From an uncultured Pseudomonadota bacterium (GTDB lineage: Bacteria; Pseudomonadota; Gammaproteobacteria; Burkholderiales; Burkholderiaceae_C), in contig CAMFIB010000001.1 in the NCBI GenBank assembly GCA_945952465.1, positions 1-64,000 on the forward strand: a stretch of 64,000 nucleotides of DNA. The letters run 5' to 3'. The stretch's first letter is position 1. The number at the start of each line of letters is the position of its first letter. Under the pieces are notes generated by a model, which was not told the DNA's origin, did no database searches, and worked only from the letters and a program-made list of their open reading frames with translations. Of the stretch, positions 35,983 through 48,790 are shown piece after piece. The position numbers and the translations under genes are program-made.

Positions 35983-37212
35983 TCAGTCGGTGTCGGGGTT
36001 TGCGCCGCGTTCGCGCAGGCGGCGGTACAGCAACCCGCGCGACACGCCCAGCGCACGCGCCGCACGGGAGACGTTGCCCCCCGCCTGGGCCAGCGCCTGC
36101 TCGATGGCCTGAAGGTTGGCGTCGTGGAGCGACTGGGGGGCGGCCGCTGCGGCGGGCGTGACAGCCGCCGAGGCTGCGGGTGGCTCTGCCGCCAGGGGCA
36201 CCGTGGCGGTGCGCGGCGGTTCTGGCGTGCCCAGTGCCACCATGGCGCCGCTGATGCCGTCGGGCACCAGCATCTGCGCCGTGACCCAGACGCCCAGGCC
36301 GTTGGTCGCCCGGTGCATGTGCGCGATGGGGTTGGCCGCGGCCGCGAGAAACCCCTCGAAGCCGCAGCCCAGCAGGTCTTCGATGAGTGGCGGCGGTGCG
36401 GCACGCAATTCGGAGCGCATCAGCAGCCGGTCGGCGGCGGAATTCATCCACGCCACGCGGCCGTCGTCGTTCACCGCCACCAGCGCTTCCAGCGGTGTGC
36501 CGAACAGCGTGGGGTTGACCTGCAGCCGCAGCAGGAGCGGGCTGCGCGTGCGGGCGATCAGCAGGCGGTTCTCGATGCCGGTGGCATACATGCCGACGAG
36601 AGTCGGCACGTCGAAGGGCAGTTCGGCGTTTTCGATGGAAATGTCCAGCACGGCCGCCAGCGAGCCCGTCGCTTCCCGTATCGGCGCGGCGGCACAGTAC
36701 ATGCCTTCCACGTTCTGGAAGAAATGTTCCGCGCCGTGAACGACGCTGGCATTGCCGGTTTTCACCACGATGCCCGGCGCCGAGGTGCCGATCTCGTCTT
36801 CGCCAAGGTTGACGCCGATGCGGGTGACGAGGCGCGTGACCGCGCCGTCGCTGCGCGACATCGGGCTGGCGTCGATGACCACGCCCTGCGCGTCGGTGAG
36901 GATGAAGCGGCAGCCGCTGCCGTGGATGGCCGATTCCAGCTCGCGCAGCACCGGCCGCGCCGACTCCAGCAGCGCGCGGTTGCGCGCCAGCGTGTGGTGC
37001 GCGCGGCTTGCGGTGACGGGGTCGAAGACGGCCGGATCGTTGGGTGCGCGCCGTGCCCGCAGGCAGCGCGCCCACGACTGGATGACCGCTTCCGACACCA
37101 GGCCGGAGGGCCGTTCGCCCTCTTCGAAATAGCGTTCGCGCGCCAGCGCAACGCGCTGCTGGGGCGTCACGAAGAAGGGGCCTGAAGTGAGCGACGTGGG
37201 TCTCGGTGTCAT
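35983..37212 (-). CDS. AcoR-like regulator lacking the AAA+ sigma-54 domain
   Basis: A 409-aa regulator. The N-terminal part (VIQSWARCLRARRAP, then a GAF-like sensor with GVNLGEDEIGTSAPG and AAAPIREATGSLAAVLDIS) is that of AcoR-type activators. A PAS-like segment follows (ALVAVNDDGRVAWMNSAADRLL). The C-terminus is a Fis-type helix-turn-helix (GNVSRAARALGVSRGLLYRRLRERG). No Walker A, GAFTGA or Walker B sequence is present, so it cannot activate sigma-54 RNA polymerase in the standard way. It is divergent from the PQQ alcohol dehydrogenase gene and upstream of the aldehyde dehydrogenase, the probable targets. Confidence 0.85.
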   Translation of the reverse strand: MTPRPTSLTSGPFFVTPQQRVALARERYFEEGERPSGLVSEAVIQSWARCLRARRAPNDPAVFDPVTASRAHHTLARNRALLESARPVLRELESAIHGSGCRFILTDAQGVVIDASPMSRSDGAVTRLVTRIGVNLGEDEIGTSAPGIVVKTGNASVVHGAEHFFQNVEGMYCAAAPIREATGSLAAVLDISIENAELPFDVPTLVGMYATGIENRLLIARTRSPLLLRLQVNPTLFGTPLEALVAVNDDGRVAWMNSAADRLLMRSELRAAPPPLIEDLLGCGFEGFLAAAANPIAHMHRATNGLGVWVTAQMLVPDGISGAMVALGTPEPPRTATVPLAAEPPAASAAVTPAAAAAPQSLHDANLQAIEQALAQAGGNVSRAARALGVSRGLLYRRLRERGANPDTD

Positions 37213-37241
37213 GGGCGTTTGCGGTGATTGGCGCGGATTGT

Positions 37242-37258
37242 TGTGTCGGGACGGAACG
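37242..37258. promoter_or_regulatory. Candidate operator upstream of the PQQ dehydrogenase gene
   Basis: TGTGTCGGGACGGAACG shares 13 of 17 positions with the site at 35942-35958. It lies 30 nt before the regulator's start codon and 121 nt before the dehydrogenase start, in their divergent promoter region. Confidence 0.38.
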
Positions 37259-37378
37259 ATTTTGTGCCCGGGAAAACCCGATGTGTTGACGCCCGGACCG
37301 AATCGCGACAGTAGCGACCGTGCCGATGCCTCTCGATGCGTGGCACCGCGGATACCGAACAACCAGAGGAGTCACCAC

Positions 37379-39526
37379 TTGAAGATCAACAACCCACTTC
37401 CCCGGACGACGCGCCAAGCGGTCCGCATTGCCCTGCTGGCGGCCAGCGGTCTGCTGGCCCTGGGGTCCGGCGGCGTGCAAGCCGATGCCAAGGGCTCGCC
37501 GCAGCACATCGCCAAGGCCACCGCCAAGGTTGACGGCCGCTTCGTGCGAGCCAACGAGGCGCGCACCACCGACTGGCCCGCCATCGGCCTCGACTACGCT
37601 GAGACCCGCTTCAGCAAGCTCAACCAGATCAACACCGGCAACGCCAAGGACCTTGGCCTGGTCTGGTCGTACAACCTCGAATCGACGCGCGGCGTGGAGG
37701 CCACGCCGCTGGTGGTGGATGGCGTGATGTACGTCTCCGCGCCCTGGAGCGTGGTCCACGCGATCGACGTGCGCACCGGCAAGCGGCTGTGGGCGTTCGA
37801 CCCCAAGGTGCCGCGCACCGGCGGCTTCAAGGGCTGCTGCGACGTGGTCAACCGTGGCGTGGCGCTGCACAAGGGCAAGGTGTACGTGGCCTCCTACGAC
37901 GGCCGGCTGATCGCGTTGGACGCGGCCACCGGCAGCAAGGTCTGGGAGAAGGACACGATCATCGATCACAGCCGCTCGTACACCAGCACCGGCGCGCCGC
38001 GCATCTTCAACGGCAAGGTCATCATCGGCAACGGCGGCGCCGAGTTCGGCGTGCGCGGCTACATCACCGCCTACGACGCCGAGACCGGCGACCAGAAGTG
38101 GCGCTGGTTCACCGTGCCGGGCGATCCGAGCAAGCCGTTCGAGGACGAGTCGATGGCCAAGGCCGCGAAAACCTGGGACCCGGCGGGCAAGTACTGGGAG
38201 GCTGGCGGCGGCGGCACCGTGTGGAACTCCATGGTGTTCGACCCCGAGCTCAACCTGATGTACATCGGCACCGGCAACGGTTCGCCGTGGGCGCACAGCA
38301 AGCGCAGCCCGGGCGGCGGCGACAACCTGTACCTGGCCTCCATCGTCGCGCTCAACCCGGACACCGGCAAATACGTCTGGCACTACCAGGAAACGCCGTC
38401 GGACAACTGGGACTACACCTCGGTGCAGGATCTGATCCTGGCTGACCTGAAGATCGACGGCAAGACGCGCAAGGTCGTGATGCACGCCCCGAAGAATGGT
38501 TTCTTCTTCGTGGTGGACCGCACCAACGGCAAGTTCATCTCCGCCAAGAACTTCGTGGACGTGAACTGGGCCACCGGCTACGACAAGAACGGCCGGCCGA
38601 TCGAAGACCAGGCCCGCCGCAGCAAGGAGAACCCCTACGACATCGTGCCCGGCCCCTTCGGCGGCCACGACTGGCAGCACATGTCGTTCAACCCGGTCAC
38701 CGGTCTGGTCTACATCCCGGCGCAGAACGTGCCGCTGGTGCTGGGCGACGACAAGACCTGGAAGAAGTATGGCTCCAACCTGCCGGGCCAGCCGATGAGC
38801 GGCAACGGCTGGAACACCGGCATGTCGGTCAACGCCGTGCCGCCGACCAGCAAGCCGTTTGGCCGCCTGGTGGCGTGGGACCCGGTGCAGCAGAAGGAAG
38901 TCTGGCGCCAGGAATACGTCGCGCCGTGGAACGGTGGCACGCTGACCACCGCTGGCAACCTGGTGTTCCAGGGCACGGCCGACGGGCGCTTCGTGGTCTA
39001 CAACGCCAAGTCCGGCGAGAAGCTGTGGGAAACGGCCACCGGCACCGGCGTGATCGCGGCCCCCAGCACCTACATGGTGGACGGCAAGCAATACGTGTCC
39101 ATCGCGGTCGGCTGGGGTGGCGTGTTCGGCCAGTTCCAGCGCGCCACCGACCTGAAGACGCCCGGCACGGTCTACACCTTCGCGGTGGGCGGCAAGGCGA
39201 CCATGCCCGAGTTCGTGAAGTACCAGCTGGGCAACCTCGTGGCGGGCGTGAAGTACGACCCGAAGGACGTGCCCGCCGGCACCGGCCTCTACGTCAGCAA
39301 CTGCGTGTTCTGCCACGGTGTGCCGGGGGTGGACAAGGGCGGCAACATCCCCAACCTCGGCTACATGGACCCGGCCTACATCGAGAACCTGGACAAGTTC
39401 GTGTTCAACGGCCCGGCCGTCGAGCGCGGCATGCCGGACTTCACCGGCAAGCTGACCCACGACGACGTGCAGAAGATCAAGGCCTTCATCCAGGGCACGG
39501 CTGACGCCATCCGGCCGAAGAAGTGA
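37379..39526 (+). CDS. PQQ-dependent quinohaemoprotein alcohol dehydrogenase
   Basis: A 715-aa periplasmic type II alcohol dehydrogenase. A signal peptide (to about residue 36) follows a TTG start, chosen because AGAGGAG lies 8 nt upstream and the frame places the signal correctly. The PQQ beta-propeller has the vicinal disulfide Cys153-Cys154 (GCCDVV) and the catalytic-Asp region DNWDYTSVQDL. A C-terminal cytochrome c domain carries CVFCH at 642-646, with MPDF as the probable sixth ligand region. It oxidises primary alcohols and passes electrons to an external cytochrome or azurin. No partner cytochrome gene is adjacent. Confidence 0.93.
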   Translation: MKINNPLPRTTRQAVRIALLAASGLLALGSGGVQADAKGSPQHIAKATAKVDGRFVRANEARTTDWPAIGLDYAETRFSKLNQINTGNAKDLGLVWSYNLESTRGVEATPLVVDGVMYVSAPWSVVHAIDVRTGKRLWAFDPKVPRTGGFKGCCDVVNRGVALHKGKVYVASYDGRLIALDAATGSKVWEKDTIIDHSRSYTSTGAPRIFNGKVIIGNGGAEFGVRGYITAYDAETGDQKWRWFTVPGDPSKPFEDESMAKAAKTWDPAGKYWEAGGGGTVWNSMVFDPELNLMYIGTGNGSPWAHSKRSPGGGDNLYLASIVALNPDTGKYVWHYQETPSDNWDYTSVQDLILADLKIDGKTRKVVMHAPKNGFFFVVDRTNGKFISAKNFVDVNWATGYDKNGRPIEDQARRSKENPYDIVPGPFGGHDWQHMSFNPVTGLVYIPAQNVPLVLGDDKTWKKYGSNLPGQPMSGNGWNTGMSVNAVPPTSKPFGRLVAWDPVQQKEVWRQEYVAPWNGGTLTTAGNLVFQGTADGRFVVYNAKSGEKLWETATGTGVIAAPSTYMVDGKQYVSIAVGWGGVFGQFQRATDLKTPGTVYTFAVGGKATMPEFVKYQLGNLVAGVKYDPKDVPAGTGLYVSNCVFCHGVPGVDKGGNIPNLGYMDPAYIENLDKFVFNGPAVERGMPDFTGKLTHDDVQKIKAFIQGTADAIRPKK

Positions 39527-39554
39527 CGCACGGCACGCGGCTCACACACCACCA

Positions 39555-39600
39555 GCATCGGGCGGGGCCGCAGGCCGCCCGATGCCGCGCGGCAGCCCGC
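39555..39600. other. Hairpins between PQQ dehydrogenase and outer-membrane protein genes
   Basis: A perfect 11-bp stem, GCATCGGGCGG (39555-39565) with CCGCCCGATGC (39575-39585), is followed by a second GC-rich inverted repeat (GCCGCGCG/CGCGCGGC). There is no T-run, so rather than terminate it may protect the upstream mRNA or attenuate transcription into the downstream gene. Confidence 0.5.
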
Positions 39601-39662
39601 GCGGCATCACCCACCTGCGGACGGCATTTCACCCCCATCAAAACACCCACAGAGGAGAAGAC

Positions 39663-40550
39663 ATGATTTCCATATTCCGCAAGCACTTTGCCCGTGGCGC
39701 TGCAGCCAGCGCCCTGGCCGCAGCCGCGGTTCTGAACCCGGCCCATGCGCTCGACGTCGATCCGGGCGACTACACCGCCCTGCCGGCGGGCACCAACCTC
39801 GCGATCGTCTATTACCAGCACGCCCAGCGCAACGCCCTGTACGCCAACGGCAACAAGGTGCCGGGCAATAACAAGCTCGACTCCGACATCGGGCTGCTGC
39901 GGATGGTGCACTTCACGGAAATCGGTGGCTACATCGTCGACCCGCAGTTCATCCTGCCCTTTGGCCAGCTCAAGGCCAAGGGTGACCTCGGCCCGGTGCT
40001 GGGCAAGAACAGCGGTGTCGGCGACCTGCTGGTTGGCGCCACGCTGTGGTTCAACAAGCCGAGCGACAAGACGCACTTCGGCATCACGCCCTTCCTGTCG
40101 CTGCCCACCGGCCAGTACAACAAGAACGACCCGCTGAGCATCGGCGAAAACCGCGTCAAGCTCATCCTGAACGCCGGCTACATCACGCCGCTGACCGAGA
40201 AGCTGCTGCTCGACGTGATCGGCGACGTGACGCTGTTCGGCAAGAACGATGACGTGGTGGGCGGCACCATGAAGCAGAAGGCGCAGTACCAATTCCAGAG
40301 CTACCTGCGCTACCAGCTTTCCGGCACCACCGACCTGCGTGGCGGCATCTCCTACACCACCGGCGGCAAGACCCGCATCAACGGCGTCGACCAGAACAAC
40401 AAGACCGAAACGTTCAAGTTCAACGTCGGCTTTGCGCACTTCCTGTCGCCGACCCAGCAGGTACTGGCCACCGTCGGCCGCGACTCCTCGGTGGAGAACG
40501 GCTTCCGCGAAAACGCCCGTCTGAACCTGCGTTTCCTCCAGGTGTTCTGA
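39663..40550 (+). CDS. Outer-membrane transporter, phenol MetA-pathway type
   Basis: A 295-aa outer-membrane beta-barrel. A signal peptide ends near AHA (residue 29). The mature part LDVDPGDYTALPAGTNLAIVYYQHAQRN and the repeated amphipathic strands match the Phenol_MetA_deg family. The protein ends in LRFLQVF with the C-terminal Phe expected of barrel assembly. It probably admits the hydrophobic alcohol or aromatic oxidised by the preceding dehydrogenase. A clean AGAGGAGAAG ribosome site precedes the ATG. Confidence 0.85.
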   Translation: MISIFRKHFARGAAASALAAAAVLNPAHALDVDPGDYTALPAGTNLAIVYYQHAQRNALYANGNKVPGNNKLDSDIGLLRMVHFTEIGGYIVDPQFILPFGQLKAKGDLGPVLGKNSGVGDLLVGATLWFNKPSDKTHFGITPFLSLPTGQYNKNDPLSIGENRVKLILNAGYITPLTEKLLLDVIGDVTLFGKNDDVVGGTMKQKAQYQFQSYLRYQLSGTTDLRGGISYTTGGKTRINGVDQNNKTETFKFNVGFAHFLSPTQQVLATVGRDSSVENGFRENARLNLRFLQVF

Positions 40551-40627
40551 CCAGGGCACCAGGCGTCTCCGCCCTCTGAAACTGTTACCAGTGGCCAGGG
40601 GGTCTTTCCAAGGCTGAGGCCTTGCTT

Positions 40628-40666
40628 GGAGGCCGCGCGGGGCTGCACCGTGCGGCCTCCTTTTTT
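40628..40666 (+). terminator. Intrinsic terminator after the outer-membrane protein gene
   Basis: GGAGGCCGC (40628-40636) pairs with GCGGCCTCC (40652-40660) and is followed by TTTTTT. It ends the PQQ dehydrogenase/outer-membrane protein unit. Confidence 0.92.
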
Positions 40667-40716
40667 GTGGGGAGGGCGGCGCGGCATGGCGCACGGCCTT
40701 CTTCTACACTGCACCG

Positions 40717-41727
40717 ATGAACCCGGTTGCCGCCACGCCGATGGCCTTTGTGCGACAGCTCCTGCTGGCGTATGGCCGGCACGGTGTTGACGCCGGCCCT
40801 GCGCTGGCCCGCGCGCAGATAGCGCCAGCCGAACTCGCCAACCCTGCGGCCACCATCACCTCGCGCCAGCTCGAACGGCTGGCCGGCGAGGCCATGCACG
40901 AGCTCGACGACGAAGGCCTCGGCTGGTTCGCCCGCCGCCTGCCCTGGGGCAGCTACGGCATGCTGGCCCGCGCGTCGCTGAGCGCGCCGACGCTGGGCGT
41001 GGCGCTGCGGCGGTGGTGCCGCCACCACCGCCTGCTGACCGACGACGTGGAACTGACGCTCGAGGTGGCGCAGGGCATGGCCACCGTGACGCTGCGGGAG
41101 CACCGCGACATCGGCCCCTCGCGGGAGTTCTGCCTGGTGACGCTGCTGCGCAACCTGCACGGCCTGGCCTGCTGGCTGATCGATTCGCGCATCGCCCTGC
41201 GACAGGCCGAGTTTCCGTTTCCGGCGCCGCCGCACCAGTCCGCCTACCCGGTGCTGTTTCCGGGGCCGGTCTTCTTCGACGCGCCCGTGGCGGCGCTGCG
41301 CTTCGACGCCGGCTATCTGGCGCTGCCCCTGCGCCGCGACGACCAGGCCGTGGGTGCCATGCTGCGCGACGCGCTCCAGCTCATCGTGCGGCCGTACCGG
41401 CGCGACCGCTTGCTGGTGCAGCAGATCCGCGCCCTGCTGCACAGCCAGCCCGGCGCCGCCACCGCCAATGCGCTGGCCCATGCGCTGAACCTGTCGACCC
41501 GCACGCTGCACCGCCAGTTGCGCGAGGAGGGGGCGTCGCTGCAGGCCCTGAAAGACGATGTGCGGCGGGAACGCGCAATGGACGCGCTCGGCCGCAGCCA
41601 GCGTCCGATCAAGCAGGTGGCGCAGGCCGTGGGCTTCGGCAGCGAGAAGAGCTTCGCGCGGGCCTTCCGGCAATGGACCGGCGAGTCCCCGGCCGACTAC
41701 CGGCGCCGCCTGCAGCCGGGGCGCTGA
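40717..41727 (+). CDS. AraC-family regulator with arabinose-binding-like N-terminal domain
   Basis: A 336-aa regulator of the OruR/ArgR-type AraC group (Arabinose_bd N-terminal domain, about residues 20-205). The C-terminal double helix-turn-helix (about 235-330) has ALNLSTRTLHRQLREEG and IKQVAQAVGFGSEKSFARAFRQWTG, in two parts. The ligand is unknown. It lies just upstream of the acyl-CoA ligase gene in the same direction and may regulate it. An inverted repeat GGCAGG-N8-CCTGCC (41755-41774) in the gap between them could be its site or a weak hairpin. Confidence 0.9.
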   Translation: MNPVAATPMAFVRQLLLAYGRHGVDAGPALARAQIAPAELANPAATITSRQLERLAGEAMHELDDEGLGWFARRLPWGSYGMLARASLSAPTLGVALRRWCRHHRLLTDDVELTLEVAQGMATVTLREHRDIGPSREFCLVTLLRNLHGLACWLIDSRIALRQAEFPFPAPPHQSAYPVLFPGPVFFDAPVAALRFDAGYLALPLRRDDQAVGAMLRDALQLIVRPYRRDRLLVQQIRALLHSQPGAATANALAHALNLSTRTLHRQLREEGASLQALKDDVRRERAMDALGRSQRPIKQVAQAVGFGSEKSFARAFRQWTGESPADYRRRLQPGR

Positions 41728-41862
41728 CGGCCGCCGCCGAATAACCGGGACGCTGGCAGGATTTGCAACCTGCCTGGCCGACGCGGTTCGCCTTGGCGGC
41801 CTATGCTTGCACGACCAGCCCGCCGGACGCCCCGCACGGTGGGCGCACAACAGGGAGACAGC

Positions 41863-43581
<1,719 letters not shown>

Positions 43582-43674
43582 GCGCCGCCCGCCTCGAACA
43601 CCGATTTTCAGAAACGACGGCGCGCCGGTGCGGCATGGGCCCGCGAGGCGCGCGACGATGGGGTTGAAGCACAC

Positions 43675-45279
43675 ATGACCTTAGAGACCAAACTGAACGC
43701 GCGCTCGGCCGACTTCCAGGCCAACGCCGCCGCGATGCGCGCGCTGGTCGATGACCTCGCCGCGCACATCGCCAAGGTCGCCAACGGCGGCGGGGAGGCC
43801 GCGCGCGCCAAGCACACCGGCCGTGGCAAGCTGCTGCCGCGCGACCGCGTGGCCCGCCTGCTCGACCCTGGCACGCCCTTCCTGGAACTGGCCCCGCTGG
43901 CCGCGCTGAACATGTACGACAACGCCGCGCCGGGCGCTGGCGTGATCGTCGGCATCGGCAGGGTGAGCGGCGTGGACTGCATCGTCGTCTGCAACGACGC
44001 CACCGTGAAGGGTGGCACCTACTACCCGATGACGGTGAAGAAGCACCTGCGGGCGCAGGAGATCGCGCGCGAGAACCGGCTGCCGTGCATCTACTTGGTC
44101 GATTCCGGCGGCGCCAACCTGCCCAACCAGGACGAGGTGTTTCCAGACCGCGAGCATTTCGGCCGCATCTTCTTCAACCAGGCCAACATGAGCGCCCAGG
44201 GCATCGCGCAGATCGCGGTGGTCATGGGCTCCTGCACGGCCGGCGGCGCTTATGTGCCGGCGATGAGCGACGAGACCATCATCGTCAAGAATCAGGGCAC
44301 CATCTTCCTCGGCGGCCCGCCGCTGGTGAAGGCCGCCACCGGCGAGGTGGTGACGGCCGAAGACCTGGGCGGCGGCGACGTGCACACCCGGCTCTCCGGC
44401 GTGGCCGACCACCTGGCGCAGAACGACCTGCACGCGCTGGCGCTGGCCCGCTCGGCGGTGAAGAACCTGAACCGCGTGAAGCCTCAACCGCAGCTGCTGC
44501 AGCCGCCCAAGGCGCCGCGTTTCTCGGCCGAGGAGCTGTACGGCGTGATCCCGACCGACACCCGCAAGCCCTTCGACGTGCGCGAGATCATCGCCCGCAT
44601 CGTCGACGACAGCGCCTTCGACGAATTCAAGGCCCGCTTCGGCAATACGCTGGTCTGCGGCTTCGCGCATGTGGAGGGCATGCCGGTCGGCATCATCGCC
44701 AACAACGGCATCTTGTTCAGCGAGTCGGCGCTGAAGGGCGCCCACTTCATCGAGCTGTGCTGCCAGCGCAAGATTCCGCTGGTGTTCCTGCAGAACATCA
44801 CCGGCTTCATGGTCGGCCGCAAGTACGAGAACGAGGGCATCGCCCGCAACGGCGCCAAGATGGTGACCGCGGTGGCCACCGCCCAGGTGCCCAAGTTCAC
44901 CATCATCATCGGCGGCAGCTTTGGCGCCGGCAATTACGGCATGTGCGGCCGCGCCTATTCGCCACGCTTCCTCTGGATGTGGCCGAACGCGCGCATCAGC
45001 GTGATGGGCGGCGAGCAGGCCGCCAGCGTGCTGGCCACCGTGAAGCGCGACGGCATCGAAGGCAAAGGCGGCCAATGGACGGCCGACGAGGAAGAGGCCT
45101 TCAAGGCGCCCATCCGCCAGCAGTACGAGGATCAGGGCCACCCCTACTACGCCACCGCCCGGCTGTGGGACGACGGCGTGATCGACCCCGCCGACACCCG
45201 TCGCGTGCTGGCGCTGGGCCTGAGCGCCACATTGAATGCACCGATTCCCGAGACCAAGTTCGGTCTCTTCCGCATGTGA
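43675..45279 (+). CDS. liuB: Methylcrotonyl-CoA carboxylase carboxyltransferase subunit
   Basis: A 534-aa beta subunit that transfers carboxyl from biotin to 3-methylcrotonyl-CoA. [18 protein letters not shown] opens the N-terminal half. [43 protein letters not shown] and [15 protein letters not shown]-like ([15 protein letters not shown]) blocks are diagnostic of MCC-beta. It forms a complex with LiuD. No LiuR palindrome is visible upstream. Confidence 0.97.
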   Translation: MTLETKLNARSADFQANAAAMRALVDDLAAHIAKVANGGGEAARAKHTGRGKLLPRDRVARLLDPGTPFLELAPLAALNMYDNAAPGAGVIVGIGRVSGVDCIVVCNDATVKGGTYYPMTVKKHLRAQEIARENRLPCIYLVDSGGANLPNQDEVFPDREHFGRIFFNQANMSAQGIAQIAVVMGSCTAGGAYVPAMSDETIIVKNQGTIFLGGPPLVKAATGEVVTAEDLGGGDVHTRLSGVADHLAQNDLHALALARSAVKNLNRVKPQPQLLQPPKAPRFSAEELYGVIPTDTRKPFDVREIIARIVDDSAFDEFKARFGNTLVCGFAHVEGMPVGIIANNGILFSESALKGAHFIELCCQRKIPLVFLQNITGFMVGRKYENEGIARNGAKMVTAVATAQVPKFTIIIGGSFGAGNYGMCGRAYSPRFLWMWPNARISVMGGEQAASVLATVKRDGIEGKGGQWTADEEEAFKAPIRQQYEDQGHPYYATARLWDDGVIDPADTRRVLALGLSATLNAPIPETKFGLFRM

Positions 45280-45296
45280 CGCCGGAGCACACCGCC

Positions 45297-46091
45297 ATGC
45301 AACATGTCCGCATCGAAACCACCGGCCACATGGCCCGGGTGGTGTTGAGCCGCCCCGAGGTGCGCAACGCCTTCAACAGCGTGCTGATCCAGGAGCTGGC
45401 CGAGGCTTTCGCCGAATTGAGCCGCGACACCCGCGTGCGCTGCATCGTGCTGGCCGGCGACGGCCCGGCCTTTTGTGCCGGTGGCGACCTGAACTGGATG
45501 CGACAGATGGCCGACTACACCCGCGAGCAGAACATCGCCGACGCCAGCAAGCTGGCCGGCATGCTGAAGACCATCTACGCCTGTCCCAAGCCGACGATTG
45601 CGGCCATCCACGGCGACGTGTTCGCCGGCGGCATGGGGCTGGTGTCGGCCTGCGACATCGCGGTGAGCGTGGACGGCGCCACCTTCTGCCTGAGCGAGGT
45701 CAAGCTGGGCCTGATCCCGGCCACCATCAGCCCCTACGTGATCCGCGCGATGGGGCCGCGCGCCGCGCACCGCTATTTCCTCACCGCCGAGCGCTTCGAC
45801 GCCGCCGAGGCGCTGCGCATCGGCTTCGTGCACGAGGTGGTGCCGCCCGAGCTGCTGTCGCTGCGGGTGGAGGCCATTGCGCAGGCGCTGGTGGGCGCCG
45901 GCCCGGCCGCGCTGGCGGCCTGCAAGCGGCTGCTGCATGATGTGGCCGAGCGTGAGATCGAAGCCGAACTCGTGGCGATGACGGTCAAGGGCATCGCTGA
46001 CATCCGCGCCAGCGACGAAGGCAAGGAGGGCGTGTCGTCCTTCCTGCAGAAGCGCAAGCCCCGCTGGGTCGAGCCCGAAGCCACCGCCTGA
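45297..46091 (+). CDS. liuC: Methylglutaconyl-CoA hydratase (enoyl-CoA hydratase family)
   Basis: A 264-aa crotonase-fold enzyme. The oxyanion-hole segments AGDGPAFCAGGDLNWM and IHGDVFAGGMGLVSACDIAV are present. GLIPATISPYVIRAMGPRAA is typical of the AUH/LiuC group that hydrates 3-methylglutaconyl-CoA to HMG-CoA. It lies 17 nt after liuB and 13 nt before the DUF4126 gene. Confidence 0.93.
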   Translation: MQHVRIETTGHMARVVLSRPEVRNAFNSVLIQELAEAFAELSRDTRVRCIVLAGDGPAFCAGGDLNWMRQMADYTREQNIADASKLAGMLKTIYACPKPTIAAIHGDVFAGGMGLVSACDIAVSVDGATFCLSEVKLGLIPATISPYVIRAMGPRAAHRYFLTAERFDAAEALRIGFVHEVVPPELLSLRVEAIAQALVGAGPAALAACKRLLHDVAEREIEAELVAMTVKGIADIRASDEGKEGVSSFLQKRKPRWVEPEATA

Positions 46092-46104
46092 AGCCGGAGC
46101 CGCC

Positions 46105-46740
46105 ATGGACGCCGCCCGCCACCTGTTCGACACGCCGCAACTGCTCGCGCTGGCGGCCGCGCTCGGCTGGGCCAGCGGGCTGCGTCTGTACGCGGTGGTG
46201 TTCGCCACCGGCCTGGCCGGCTACCTCGGCTGGATCGACCTGCCGACCGGGCTCAAGCTGCTGCAGCACCCGGCGCTGCTGGTCAGCAGCGGCTTCATGC
46301 TGTTCGTCGAGTTCTTCGCCGACAAGATCCCCGGCGTCGACAGCCTCTGGGATGTGGTGCACACGGTCATCCGCATCCCCGCCGGCGCCGCGCTGGCGGC
46401 CGGTGCGCTGGGCGCCGACAGCGCCACCATGACCACCGTGGCGGCGCTGCTGGGCGGCACGCTGGCCGCCACCTCGCACGCTACCAAGATGACGGCCCGC
46501 GCGGCCGTCAACACCTCGCCCGAGCCGTTTTCCAACATGGGCGTCAGCCTGGTGGAAGACGGCGCCTCGCTCGGCGCCCTGTGGCTGGCCGCCACCCACC
46601 CCTTGCTGTTCGGCGTGCTGCTCGTGGCAGCTTTGGTGCTGATGGTGTGGCTGCTGGTCGTGCTGGTGAAATTCCTCAAGGCCCTCGTCAAACGCATCGC
46701 CAGCTTCTTCGGCGGCGGTGCGCGCACCGGCTCCACCTGA
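46105..46740 (+). CDS. DUF4126 membrane protein
   Basis: A 211-aa integral membrane protein with four to five hydrophobic helices. ALGWASGLRLYAVVFATGL and VEFFADKIPGVDSLWD with HTVIRIPAGA are hallmarks of DUF4126. It ends with a long hydrophobic helix and a basic tail (KFLKALVKRI). The function is unknown. It interrupts the liu order between liuC and liuD with tight spacing on both sides (13 and 11 nt), so it is cotranscribed with the carboxylase genes. Confidence 0.85.
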   Translation: MDAARHLFDTPQLLALAAALGWASGLRLYAVVFATGLAGYLGWIDLPTGLKLLQHPALLVSSGFMLFVEFFADKIPGVDSLWDVVHTVIRIPAGAALAAGALGADSATMTTVAALLGGTLAATSHATKMTARAAVNTSPEPFSNMGVSLVEDGASLGALWLAATHPLLFGVLLVAALVLMVWLLVVLVKFLKALVKRIASFFGGGARTGST

Positions 46741-46751
46741 AAGAACCCCAC

Positions 46752-48776
<2,025 letters not shown>

Positions 48777-48790
48777 GAAGGAGCGACAGC

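Noticed and set aside
37340-37360. Possible sigma-54 promoter before the PQQ dehydrogenase (TGGCACCGCGGATACC)
   Set aside because: The -24 box TGGCAC is perfect but the -12 position reads ATAC, and the transcript would start on top of the ribosome-binding site.
41753-41768. TGGCAGGATTTGCA as a sigma-54 promoter before the acyl-CoA ligase
   Set aside because: The spacing between GG and GC is eight instead of ten bases. It is better seen as part of the inverted repeat GGCAGG-N8-CCTGCC.
43602-43616. An eighth copy of the 54-bp repeat before liuB (CCGATTTTCAGAAA)
   Set aside because: It matches only the outer extension seen next to copy G. The CGCTGAC and hairpin modules are absent, so it may be a remnant or chance.
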